Below, piece after piece: positions 11,276 to 22,162 of a stretch of 64,000 nt of DNA (its first letter is position 1; the number at the start of each line of letters is the position of its first letter). This stretch comes from Dermatophagoides farinae. Its lineage: Eukaryota > Arthropoda > Arachnida > Sarcoptiformes > Pyroglyphidae. Where the stretch lies: the NCBI RefSeq assembly GCF_024713945.1, contig NC_134679.1:6391001-6455000 (forward strand), given 5' to 3'. The notes under the pieces are model-generated. The model was not told the origin of the DNA. It saw nothing but the letters and a program-made list of their open reading frames with translations, and searched no databases. Made by a program: the position numbers and the translations under genes.

Positions 11276-12784
11276 ATGATATTGTCAAATTGGACAATCA
11301 ATATTCAAACACTTATTATTATTATTATTGATATGTGTACGATATTAATGATGATGATGGCAAATGAAATACAAACAGATGATTTCAAATTGACTACCAA
11401 TGCACCAAAAAAAGATGTGAGTTGTTTGTTTGTTTGTTTGAATAAATTTTTTACTATTTTTTTTTTTTTTGTTGCAAAGGAAATCTGTGAAAGTATTCGA
11501 AAACGTAATGGTACTAAATTGAACATATTGGCCGTTGGTAGAACACCAACACGAATGTTATTGATAACGATGGATTTCTATGTTTATGATGTGCCTATTG
11601 ATTCAATTGATTCGGCAATTAATAAATTATATTTACGTACTAAACCGATTCCAATGTCGGAAAAATATCCAGTTCTTTTCAATGATCAAAGATTTCAACA
11701 AATTAAGAATGTAATATTCAATTCATTCATAATGACCGATGCTGATAGTGAATGGATTTGTATAACTACTCGACGTTCTGAGACGGATTATCATGGAATT
11801 AATTATAACATCCTACATCCTTTTGTTTTTCAAGGATGGGTATTTAACTTTCAATGGAAAGAAGTATTGATTTCAAGAATTGAAATATGTTTATTCTATG
11901 GTTTACGCCATAATAATCAAGGGAATCTTGAAATGGCTAGTTACAAATGTTATCATAGTAATCATATACGGAGTGGAAATTCAATAGGTTTGGCAAAAGG
12001 TTACCGTTCTATTTGCTTCGACAGTACTGGCCAAAAGATTTCCATCGAAAACGATGGATGTCAATCAGGAAATCCAGTACGGTGGCCAGTATTGAAAGGT
12101 TTTACAGATGGTGGAAAATTTTATTTATTCGGCGAATATTACATCTACATATTTGATGAAAATATCTTCAACGAAGAAGGTTCAGCTTATCCAGTGAAGA
12201 AACGTAATTATGATTCTTTTTTCAATTGTGGTGGTTACATTCCTTCTGGTCAAGTTTCACGTTCACGTAAGTTGATGTGTTGATTAAGATTTTAAAAATT
12301 TCTAAATTCTCTTTCACTATATATTAAAGTTTTCGTTTGGATCGTTGTGATAATCATCGTATTATTAATGATTTTGATGATGATTTTAATGTGCATACTG
12401 ACGGTTCATCGTAAACGAATTCATCGATCATCGATCATACATGCAAAAACTACTCGTTCTGGTTTTGAAAGTAGTATTGTTAATGGTGGACGACCATCAA
12501 ACAATCGTTCCATGATGTTGTCAAAAATAGCTTCTATGAAAAGTGGCAATAGTATGAAAAAATTATCTTCAAATTCCAAAAATATCACTAGCAATAAACC
12601 TGGTTCGATTTCCCGTAGAACAATTGGTGGTAGCCGAGCAGTAATTTCATGTGGATCAACACCTGCTACCGTTCGTACAGGTGTCGATCGTGGTGCAAAC
12701 AGTGGTGTCAATAATACCAATTCTAATAATAATCGATTCAAATGTTTAACAACAACTAGAAATCAAAGTAGTCGATTTAGATGA
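11276..12784 (+). CDS. Receptor-like type I membrane protein D (tandem family member 4 of 6)
   Basis: Exons 11276-11416, 11480-12266 and 12330-12784; 460 aa. Signal peptide MILSNWTINIQTLIIIIID. Ectodomain with seven cysteines (EICESI, EWICITT, EICLFY, YKCYH, SICFD, DGCQSG, FFNCGG). TM FVWIVVIIIVLLMILMMILM, then a basic HRKRIHRSS flank and the C-F-type tail including STPATVRTG and RFKCLTT. The first half of the ectodomain is nearly the same as in F (MSEKYPVLFNDQRFQQIK). The second half (CQSGNPVRWPV, FGEYYIYIFDENIFNEEG) is nearly the same as in E. This mosaic suggests gene conversion within the array. Confidence 0.85.
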
Positions 12785-13100
12785 TATAAGATCATCAGCT
12801 GATCATCAAATTTCACAAAAAAAAATCAAAATCAATCAATTTTGATCATCAATTATGACAAAAATTAACCAAATAATAAATAAACTTATCTATGAATAAT
12901 AATGATCGAAATCAATTCACAATCAACAATTTATTCGATTCCATTATTCACAATTCTACAATAATTTGATTATTTCAATTTCTTGAGAGCAAGAATTTAA
13001 TTGAAAACATTAAAAATATGGAAAATTGGTCAAGCTTCCATGAGTTCAAGTTTTATTTTTTAAATTTTGTTGGCTAGTTACCAGAACCACCTGAATGCAA
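12785..13100. other. Intergenic gap between receptor-like genes D and E
   Basis: About 316 bp of AT-rich sequence with no open frame worth naming. It must contain the 3' end of D (AATAAATAAA near 12876) and the promoter of E. The stretch just before E (GTTGGCTAG near 13069) recalls a GTTGGCTCA near 14803 before F, suggesting a shared promoter in those two copies. Confidence 0.35.
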
Positions 13101-14642
13101 ATGCTACTGTCACATTGGACATTCGATATTTCATTGTCGACATTTATGGTTAGTGTTTGTATAATTCTGATGATGATGACAAATGAAACACAAACAGATG
13201 ATGATAATAAAATGACAACAACGGCACAGCCAAAAGATGTAAGTTGTTTGTTTGTTTGAAATTTATTTGCGATTAATGAATGATTATTTTTTTTTGTTTC
13301 ACTACTAAGGAAACTTGTGAAACTCTTCATAACCATAATGGAGCTAAATTGAACATATTGGCCGTAGGTAGAACACCAACACGAATGTTATTGATAACGA
13401 TGGATTTCTATGTTTATGATGTGCCCATTGATTCAATCGATACGGCTATCAATAAATTATATTTACGTACAAAACCAATTCCATTGTCGGAAAAGTATCC
13501 AGTTCTTTACAACAATGAAAGATTTCAACAAATTAAGGATATAATTTTCAATTCATTCATAATGACCGATGCTGATAGTGAATGGATTTGTATAACTACT
13601 CAACTAACTACAACGAAATTAAATGGAATTAATTATAACATCAAAGATCCTCTTGTTATTGTAGGATGGATATTCAATTTTCAATGGAAAGAAGTATTGA
13701 TTTCAAGAATTGAACCATGTTTATTCTATGGTTTACGCCATAATCAGGGGAATCTTGAAATGGCTAGTTACAAATGTCGTGATGGTAATCGTGTGCGGAG
13801 TAAACAACCAATAGGTTACGTAAGGGGTTACCGTCCTATTTGCTTTGACAGTACTGGCCAAAAGATTACCATCGAAAGGCATGGATGTCAATCAGGAAAT
13901 CCAGTACGATGGCCAGTATTGAAAGGTTTTACAGATGGTGGAAATTTTTATTTATTCGGCGAATATTATATCTATATATTTGATGAAAATATCTTCAATG
14001 AAGAAGGTTCATCGTATCCAGTGAAGAACCGTAGTTATGATTCTTTTTTCAATTGTGCTGGTTACATTCCTTCCAATCAAGTTACACGTTCACGTAAGTT
14101 GATTGTTGATTAAGATTTTATGACAAATTTTTTTTTTAAATCAACTTTTATTTTCCATTAAAGTTTTTTATTGGATTATTGCGGCAATCCTATTATTACT
14201 ATTGATTTTGGTGATGATTTTGTGCTGTATATTAGAGGCTCATCGTCAACGATCATATCGATCATTGATACATGCAAAAACTACACGTTCTGGTTATGAA
14301 GGCGGTGGTGGTGGTGGACCAAGAAATCGTTCCATGTTGTTGACTGAAAAAGCTTCAATGAGAAGTCGTAATAGTGTGAAACCAAAAAAATTATCTTCAA
14401 ATTCTAGAAGTGGTTCAACTAAACCCCCCCTTGGCATGGTTAATGGCAGTACAACAGTTGGTGGTGGTGGCCGATCAACAACAATTTCTGGTGGATCAAC
14501 ACCTGCAACCGTTCGCACTGGTTTCAATCGTCGTGCTAGTAGTAACAATCCTAATAAATTTAAATGTTTAACACCACGAAGTAATCGAAATCGGTCATCA
14601 TCAACACGTCATTCAAGTTCAAGAAAAAATTCTGCAAAATAA
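13101..14642 (+). CDS. Receptor-like type I membrane protein E (tandem family member 5 of 6)
   Basis: Exons 13101-13238, 13310-14093 and 14164-14642; 466 aa. Exon 1 (MLLSHWTFDISLSTFMV) and intron 1 are nearly the same as in C and F. The ectodomain has the seven cysteines. Its N-terminal part resembles C and F, while its middle (FNFQWKEVLISRIE, LRHNQGNLEMASYKC) and end resemble D. TM FYWIIAAILLLLLILVMILC. The tail is the fullest version of the basic block, with a poly-Gly run, PRNRSMLLT, KKLSSNSRS, STPATVRTGFNRRASS and a final Arg/Ser stretch. Function unknown. Confidence 0.85.
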
Positions 14643-14861
14643 AAAAAAAATAGAAGAATAAATAAAAATGAATTAATGAATTAATTTAATTTGATTCAAA
14701 CATTTTTTTTCTTTCACTCTCGGTCCACATAGCCACCAGCCATAACAACAATACATGTAGAGAAAAGTACAAAATACGAAAATTGTTGATGAATTTTTTT
14801 TCGTTGGCTCATGTTTTTTTTTTATTAGTTCCATACACACGCGTATACCCATAGAACGCTA

Positions 14862-16332
14862 ATGCTACTGTTCGATATTTCGACGACATTTATGGTTAGT
14901 GTTTGTATAATTCTAATGATGATGACAAATGAAACACAAACAGATGATGACGATAAAATGACAACAACGGCACAGCCAAAAGATGTAAGTTGTTTGTCTG
15001 TTTGAAATTTATTTGCGATTAATGAATGATTATTTCTGTTTCACTACTAAGGAAACTTGTGAAACTCTGCATAACCATAATGGCGCTAAATTGAACATAT
15101 TGGCCGTTGGTAGAACACCAACACGAATGTTATTGATAACGATGGATTTCTATGTTTATGATGTGCCCATTGATTCAATCGATACGGCTATCAATAAATT
15201 ATATTTACGTACTAAACCAATTCCAATGTCGGAAAAATATCCAGTTCTTTTCAACGATCAAAGATTTCAACAAATTAAGGACGTAATTTTCAATTCATTC
15301 ATAATGACCGATGCTGATAGTGAATGGATTTGTATAACTACTAAAAGTTCTGAAACGAGATATCCTGGAATCAATTATGACATCAAAAATCCTAATGTAT
15401 ATTATGGATGGAAATTCTTTGATTATTGGCGAGAAGTATTGATTTCAACAATTGAAACATGTATATACTATGCTTTACGTCATAATCAAGGAAATCTTGA
15501 GATTACTCGTTACCAATGTCGTGGTGGTGATCGTATACGGACTAGACCACGGATAATTCGATTGATGAGTTTTCGTCCTATTTGCTTTGACAGCACTGGC
15601 CAAAAGATTACTGTCGAAAGACATAGATGTCGATCAGCGAATCCAGTACGATGGCCAGTATTGAAAGGTTTTACAGATGGTGGAAAATTTTATTTATTCG
15701 GTCAATATTACATCTACATATTTGATGAAAATGTTTTTCGTGAACAAGGTTCTTCATATCCAGTGACAAAACGTAGTTATGATTCTTTTTTCAATTGTGC
15801 TGGTTACATTCCTGCCGGTCAAGTTTCACGTTCACGTAAGTTTTTTGTTGAATAGAATTTATGATAAATTTTTTTTTTTAAATCCAATTTTTCTTCCACA
15901 ATTAAAGTTTTCTTATGGATTATTGTGGCAATCTTATTATTGCTATTGATCTTGTTGATGATTTTATGGTGTATATTAGCAGCAGCTCATCATCATCGTC
16001 GTCATCGATCATCATTATCGTTGGATAAAAAAACGGCACGTTCAGGTTTCGAAGGCGGCGGTGGCGGTGTTGGTGTTGGACCACCAAGAAATCGTTCCAT
16101 GATGTTAACACATGGACTTTCTATGAGAAGTCGTTTGCAAACAAGAAAATTATCTTCAAATTCTAAAAATATCACTACTAAACCAGGTGCAGTTTCCTGT
16201 ACAACAGCCGTTTCTGGTCGATCAATGCCTGCAACCGTTCGCACTGGTTTCAATCATCGTGCTAGTAGTAACAATCCTAGTAATCGATTCAAAAGTTTAA
16301 CACCCAGAATTCAAAGTAGTCGAAATAGATGA
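14862..16332 (+). CDS. Receptor-like type I membrane protein F (tandem family member 6 of 6)
   Basis: Exons 14862-14984, 15052-15835 and 15908-16332; 443 aa. Exon 1 lacks the SHWTF residues seen in C and E, so its signal peptide is shorter (MLLFDISTTFMVSVCIILMM). The ectodomain keeps seven cysteines. Its N-terminal half matches D, the middle is its own (FFDYWREVLISTIETCIYY), and the end matches C (CRSANPV, FGQYYIYIFDENV, VTKRSYDSFFNC). TM FLWIIVAILLLLLILLMILW, then an HHHRRHRSS flank and the C-F-type tail in shortened form. It is the last array member; the next plus-strand gene is unrelated. Confidence 0.85.
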
Positions 16333-16696
16333 TAGATTTTAATTACACACAAAAAAAAATTCAATTTCAAAATCAATCATCAATCAATTTAAAACCTCAA
16401 TAAACGCAGCAAATCTACCACTTTTCATTTACTGTAAAATTTTTGGATTTTATTTTTTTTGCAAAAATTTTCCAACAAATTTCTTTAGCAACAAAAAAAA
16501 AAAGAAACTTTTTCCTTCTGATTACTAATGATCATCATAAATTTATCACCAATCATAATTGACTCATTTTTTTTCACATAATCTGATCATGATGCTTGAT
16601 TTTAAAAAAAATAATTAAAAATCGAGAAGCAAATTTTTTTCATTTAACAAATTTTGTTTCTGTCATCATAATTTTCGATTTTTGAAAAAAATCAAT
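16333..16696. other. Gap between the receptor-like array and the RCC1-BTB gene
   Basis: About 360 bp, very AT-rich, with an AATAAA near 16399 that may end gene F. No gene or recognisable motif is seen. It must contain the promoter of the next gene. Confidence 0.35.
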
Positions 16697-18302
16697 ATGG
16701 ACCAAACGAATGACTTGACATTATGGCCAATACTACGCCGGATTCCAATTGATTTTCTACACATTACTGATCGTTTCTATATTTTCAATAATGGTGAATC
16801 ATTATTATTATTTTGTCGTAATGGAAAAGTATATGGATATGGTAGAAATCCTTACGGTATGTTGGGTGTTCCATTTGATGATTTGAGACAAAAATATTTG
16901 GGATTATTACGTTTTTATTGTTGCAATAATCATCATTCATCATCATGTCCATTCGTGAATGAACCACGTGAATTGACAAAGCTACGTTTTATCAATATAA
17001 TTGCATTATCTAAAGGCGATAAACATATGATGGCATTATCGGAATTCGGTGATCTTTATGGCTGGGGTGCTAATCATTCTGGCCAATTAGGTATTGGCTG
17101 GTATCGTATGGGCGCATCGGAACCGACATTGATTTTACATGATGTACAAAAAGTATGTTGTGGCCCAAAACATACTGTTGCATTAATTATGGACGGATCA
17201 ATCCGTATTTGGGGCAAATTTCCTGGTTGTCCACATAATTTTACACCTGAACGCTTGATACGTTCACCATCATCAATGATTGATTTGATTACGACAAAAT
17301 TTCTAACTATTGCTTATAATAATTGTTTCGATGATAATGATAAAGGTGCATTCTATGTTTGGGGAGATTTAAAACATTTTGGTAAGTTTTTATTGTCGCC
17401 CATAATAACAATAATATTAATTATATTCAATTTAATTCTCAAAATCAGGTTTATCTGGATCATCATCCACTGTTCGTTTAACATATAAACGTAGTGATTA
17501 TTCGAAAATTTTCAAAATAATTCCAATTGGTGCTAATAAAATAATGGTACTCACACAGGAAGGACATGCAAGTATAGTGGCCATACAAAATGAACGTGTC
17601 CGATCTATACGTAATCCATTTCGTTCGATTGATTTTATTGATTTTTGTATCGATATTCCTGAAGATCCTAATGTTGCTATTATTCGTACTAGTGATTCAT
17701 GTGGTGGTGAATGTTTTGTTTGGGATGATAATGATAATCGCCAATCACCATCTGGTAATAGCCGTAATAATTTATTTTCAACAAAAATTGGCTCATTAGC
17801 CGATACAACATGTCTTTATTCATCGGCATTCACACCACAATTAACACGATTACCACCAAAATTACTTTCGATCGATTTTCAAACAACAAACAAAACAGTT
17901 AATCATTCACATTCAATTTTTGAATTCAATGATCCACGTGAATCGGATCTGATTTTTCGTTTCAAACATTATCAATCGAAACCAATCTATGTACATCAAA
18001 CAGTGTTGATGAAATATTCAAATTATTTTTATTGGAAATTATCAACAATGTCCAATAACACTAATAATGGTGGTAGCCAAATAATGACCATCATGATTGA
18101 TGATCAAACTGCTTATATATCAATGTTTACATATCTACGTTATATTTATACGAAAAAAATTTCATTCAATCAATTCGATGATAAAATGATTTCCGAAATG
18201 TATCATTTATCATGTAAATATTCGGATCAAGAATTTATTGGCCAAATTATTGATCATCTTTATGGCAAAATTTCACATTATCATCATCAGCCACATTCAT
18301 AA
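16697..18302 (+). CDS. RCC1-repeat and BTB-domain protein
   Basis: Exons 16697-17381 and 17449-18302 (phase 1 intron); 512 aa. RCC1-type repeats are visible as GKVYGYGRNPYGMLGV, GDLYGWGANHSGQLGIG, GSIRIWGKF and GAFYVWGDLKHFG, i.e. the start of a propeller with degenerate later blades. From about residue 388 a BTB fold follows (DLIFRFK, IYVHQTVLMKYSNYF, then MFTYLRYIYT). Known of the family: RCBTB-like proteins combine a propeller with BTB-mediated dimerisation, some as CUL3 adaptors. That role is only inferred here. The ATG at 16697 (MDQTNDLTLWPILRR) is the first in frame. A paralogue with the similar N-terminal LSLWPCLRH lies at 55567-57186 on the other strand. Confidence 0.82.
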
Positions 18303-18505
18303 TAATTTAACCATTTAATATAAATTATTTTTAATTGTATAATTTATGTATTTTTTTCGCTAACATTTCTTTGCCATTTTTTTTTGACGATAATGCTTGA
18401 ACAAAATTTTTGTTTAATTTAAATATATTCATCATATTGGATCAATAAATACAATTTCTTTTTTCTAATAAATGTGACTAAATTTAATTTTCAAAATTTT
18501 TTTTT

Positions 18506-19244
18506 TCAGGTAAGAATTTCATCAAATTTATTTGCTGCATCTGTATCATTGTTATCTGTTGTTCTAATTGGACGTTTACGACGATGTAATAGACATTCAG
18601 CTTGTTTCAGAACACTATCGACGTCATTTAAATTCTCTGTTTCAGAATCAGTATCCGTATCGGAATCATCATCAAATAGATCAGCATCGAAATTATCATA
18701 GTCATTTGTATTCATCGGCGTATCATCATCATTTATATCATCAATACGAATATCATCAAACTGATCAGCTGATGATGATGTATGATTGGCTGTACGATTA
18801 TTGTTGTTGTTGTTGTTGGTATCTTCTTTTTGTTCTTGTTGTTGTTGTTGCTGTTGCTGCTGTTTTTGTAATCGTTCCAAACGTTTTTTTCGTTTTCGTA
18901 ACTTTTTATCGTCAATTGTACCGCCACCAAAGTGTTGTTCCATCTGGAAAAAAAATAATTACTGGTAATGTGATGATGAAATCAATCAAAAATTCATCAA
19001 TACTAACCGCTTCATCAATCTCTTTTTTTCTTTCCGCTTTACGTTCAGCTTCATCGGAAAAGTATTCCCAAATCATAAGGCCAAAAATACCCAATGTTGG
19101 TACGACTAACACCATGGAAAACATACATAATGCAATATAACCAAACCATTCACTGGCCCAATTTAAACTTGTAGAATTAGTGGCTGATTCAATAATCGTT
19201 GAATCGATTATAGGCGATTCTGATGATGATGATGATGATGACAT
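18506..19244 (-). CDS. Unknown single-pass membrane protein with long acidic tail
   Basis: Exons 19008-19244 and 18506-18943 (intron 18944-19007, phase 0); 224 aa. The N-terminus is a Ser run and a short hydrophilic segment, followed by one membrane span (IALCMFSMVLVVPTLGIFGLMIW) and a charged helix (DEAERKAERKKEIDEA). Exon 2 gives a Lys/Arg stretch, poly-Gln and Asn runs, and a long Asp/Glu-rich region ending in CLLHRRKRPIR. I do not recognise the family. The topology is likely N-out with the charged C-terminus in the cytosol. Its nearest neighbour, an RCC1-BTB gene ending 203 bp away, converges on it. The low-complexity tail weakens any homology call. Confidence 0.7.
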
Positions 19245-20179
19245 TTTCGATGCTATGTCATCACAACAATTTTCATTTATGAAATTCAGTGATCAAACAA
19301 GCTATCGATGATCGGAGCAATGAAAGGAAGAAAAAAACCAGAAAAAAATTGACAAATCCAGAATGAAAATGAAATAAAATATATTTACACGTAATGACAA
19401 TAGAATGAATATAAATTTTAATGAAAAAACTTTTTTTTTTGTTGCCAAACAAAGTCCTTCATAAAAAAAAAATTATCGATCGCAAACGAATGGGGAACAA
19501 AAAAAAAAAAATGTTTCCAAGACAACGAAACGAAACGGAAGAAACGAAATGAAAATTTATGTCAAGAATTTTCAACAGAAAAAACACACACACACACATG
19601 ATGATGATGATGATGATATCTGCTTCGATAATTTTTTTATGATAATTTTTTTGTTTTGTTTTGTTTTTCATTTTGATTCGAAAAAAAACAAATGAAATGA
19701 TCAAACAGCAAACAAAATTTTCGTTTGTAATCGCACGCAGAATCATCATCATTTTCATTTAATACAAAAAAAAAATTCATTATGAGGACCATGTTTTTTT
19801 TCAATGATCGCCAATTCATCATCATTGAATTTATAAATTCTTTACATTCGAAAAAAAAATTTTCAATCATTTAATTGGTTAGAATTTGATTTGATAATAG
19901 TGCTGCCACCTGTTAACAACAAACAAAACTATTTCAATTTCAACTTTTTTTTTGACAATTTTTGTATTTTTATTTTTTTTTGTTACAAACAAAATAAGAA
20001 AGGAATGGAATAATTTATTTGAAAATAAACTTTTACATTCAATAAGTAATTTAATATAAAGTTGAATATTTTGATCTTCTGAATCTTCTTATGTAAAAGA
20101 ATTCTGATTTAAATTTGAAATAAGATTATAATAATCGATTGATGAGCTGAGAATGTAGAAAGAAAGATTCATTAATTGA
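19245..20179. other. Gene-free stretch of about 930 bp
   Basis: AT-rich with poly-A/T runs, a CA run near 19586-19598 and a GAT-type run near 19599-19615. Open frames here consist of Lys/Phe/Ile homopolymer translation. It should contain the promoter of the acidic-tail gene on its left and the 3' end of Fis1 on its right. Nothing else is seen. Confidence 0.4.
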
Positions 20180-20713
20180 TCATTTATTTTTGAATGCCAT
20201 GACCAATGCACCAGCAGCTAATGCAACACCGCCAACAATAGCCAATCCTTTCATACCGGTATTGAAACGTTTCTTTTCGGCATAAGTTTTTAGATCCTGT
20301 ACCTGACGATTGGATGGTTCAATTTCCAGAAATTTTTTTGCACATTCCAATGCACGTACATAATCCTAGGTTGATCAGAGATTTTTTTTAAAAAATATTA
20401 GTAATATGTTGATGTTGATTAAAAAAAAAAATAATGAAATACAAACATGAAGTTTAATATTGACAATGATCAAATAGAATAGATAATCTCGAAATGCTTC
20501 TGGATCACCAGATACACATAAATCTTCTAGTAATGTTATAGCACGATGATGATCGGCCGATATTCGTGAACGAGATAATGTAACGGCATATTGAAATTTT
20601 GTATCCACATCGCATTTACCATCACGCATTGCTTGATTAAATTTTTCAGTATGAAGTTTCAATTCAGAATTTGTAACATTACTATCCAACATTGCTTCAA
20701 CTCGTTCTTCCAT
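20180..20713 (-). CDS. FIS1: Mitochondrial fission 1 protein (Fis1)
   Basis: Exons 20447-20713 and 20180-20365; 150 aa (human 152). Seen: TPR-like helices (KFQYAVTLSRSRISADHHRAI, then LFYLIIVNIKLHDYVRAL and KFLEIEPSNRQVQDLK) and a C-terminal tail anchor (GLAIVGGVALAAGALVMAF) followed by KNK. This is the classic Fis1 order: a six-helix TPR-like cytosolic bundle with a tail anchor in the outer mitochondrial membrane. Family role: adaptor in mitochondrial and peroxisomal fission and quality control. The first ATG directly precedes the conserved start. A divergent second Fis1-like gene lies 281 bp upstream on the same strand. Confidence 0.93.
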
Positions 20714-20994
20714 TGTTTTTGTTTTTGTTTTTTTTTTTTGAAAAAATTTTAATTCACTTTTTTTTGAAATAAAGAATGTTGAAAATGAATAAATTGCATC
20801 AGAAATCAAAAAAAAAAAAAAAAAAATCAAAATATCATTATACTCAGCTGCTGCTGCGATGATTGTCAAAAACGAAAACAAAAACAAACTCATTCACAAA
20901 GGACGTAAATAAAAGAATTTTTTTAAAATTTTAAAATTTTCAATCAAAAAAAAATTTGCATTGTTTTGTAATAATACATGTAGATCGAAACTCG

Positions 20995-21538
20995 TTATGA
21001 TTTCTTTCCAGAAATAACCATTAAAGCAATAGCACCAACACCAGCAACAAATGATGCTGCTGCCCAAAAAAATGAACGATTTCGATTTTGAATACGATTT
21101 TCTAACATTTTCAAACGATTCTCTTGTTCAATATTCAAATGGATTAGTTGCCGGCACAAATCCAACTTCATGATGGCATCTTCAAATTTCTAATTAAATT
21201 CAAAAAAAAAAAAAATTAGATGAGAATGTTTCTCTCTCATTTTTTTTTCATTTTTTAAATCATACTTTCACTTTCATGAAACCAATGATCAAGCCAACAT
21301 AATATTCTAGAACCATATTCAATTCATTTCGTCGATTACGAATAAGTTCTTCGAAAATTGTGATTGCTATAAAAAGATCCTGTTCAAATGGTGATTGCAA
21401 CAATACTTGTCCATATTCCAATTCTTGTGATGGATTCAATCGTGATTCTTTGAATGCTTTACCATATTTTTCAACAATTTTTTGCACCTCCGATTCGGAT
21501 ACTTTATTGTTTAATAATGTTTCATCATTATAAATCAT
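20995..21538 (-). CDS. Divergent Fis1-like tail-anchored TPR protein
   Basis: Exons 21266-21538 and 20995-21189; 155 aa. The layout and intron position match the neighbouring Fis1, with an intron before the KFEDAI helix that corresponds to DYVRAL in Fis1. TPR-like segments are ELEYGQVLLQSPFEQDLFIAI and KFEDAIMKLDLCRQLI. The tail anchor is SFFWAAASFVAGVGAIALMVI with basic end SGKKS. Sequence identity to Fis1 is low, so it is an old or fast-evolving tandem paralogue. The ATG at 21538 is preferred over one at 21589, which would add residues typical of noncoding DNA. Location at the outer mitochondrial membrane or peroxisome is inferred from the tail anchor. Confidence 0.82.
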
Positions 21539-21693
21539 TTTGATTGTTGTTGTTGATGTTGAATAATAATAAATAATAATGTTTAACAATGATCGATAAT
21601 AAAAAAAAAATCGAAATAAACACCCATTAATTTTTTGTCAAAAACAGTAAAGCCCAGCTGTAAATAAATTCGATAAACAAAATTGAGAGGTGA

Positions 21694-21794
21694 TAATATA
21701 TACAGTGATTTTTCGCTTTCTAAGTCAGAACAAATATAAATACAGCTGAGTAATAATCTCAGATAACGAACCAAGGGTATCACTGTATATATTA
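21694..21794. mobile_element. Short pogo/Tc1-mariner-type MITE
   Basis: A perfect 16-bp inverted repeat, 21694-21709 and 21779-21794, encloses 69 bp. The element proper would be about 83 bp, from CAGTGAT (21703) to ATCACTG (ending 21785), with TA on both sides as expected for Tc1/mariner/pogo target sites. Read on the minus strand, the end CAGTGATACCCTTGGTTCG has the style of pogo/Tigger termini. There is no coding capacity, so it is a non-autonomous remnant. Confidence 0.6.
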
Positions 21795-21867
21795 CCAAAA
21801 ATTAGCTAAAAACAAAAATAGCTAAACACACCACTCACACTACACAATCCCACCACTACTACTAATG

Positions 21868-21868
<1 letters not shown>

Positions 21869-21897
<29 letters not shown>
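21869..21897. repeat. (CA)n microsatellite
   Basis: A run of about 14 CA dinucleotides. Simple-sequence DNA with no further inference. Confidence 0.9.
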
Positions 21898-21900
<3 letters not shown>

Positions 21901-22162
21901 GGACACGACATGACATGAGCTTTTTATATTTACTTGACTGAAAATCAGAATTATTTTGATTCAAATTCTTTCATTACTCTTATGGGGTGGTTATAATGAT
22001 GATTATATCTCATTCATTCAATTCAATGTAAATTTTATTTCGAAAAATTAAAAAACAGAATTAGCATTATGAAAATTACAAATATAGGATCATTTTTTTT
22101 TATTGATTTATGAGTGGATGGAAAAGTTTTCGGCAATTATTGATTCATCAATCAATCATAAT

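Larger units (their letters stand above)
21539..22162. other. Gap before zinc-finger gene 1; holds a MITE and a CA run
   Basis: No gene. The stretch contains a short inverted-repeat element (see next entry), a CA dinucleotide run (about 21869-21897) and AT-rich filler. The promoter of the Fis1-like gene must lie near its left end. Confidence 0.5.
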
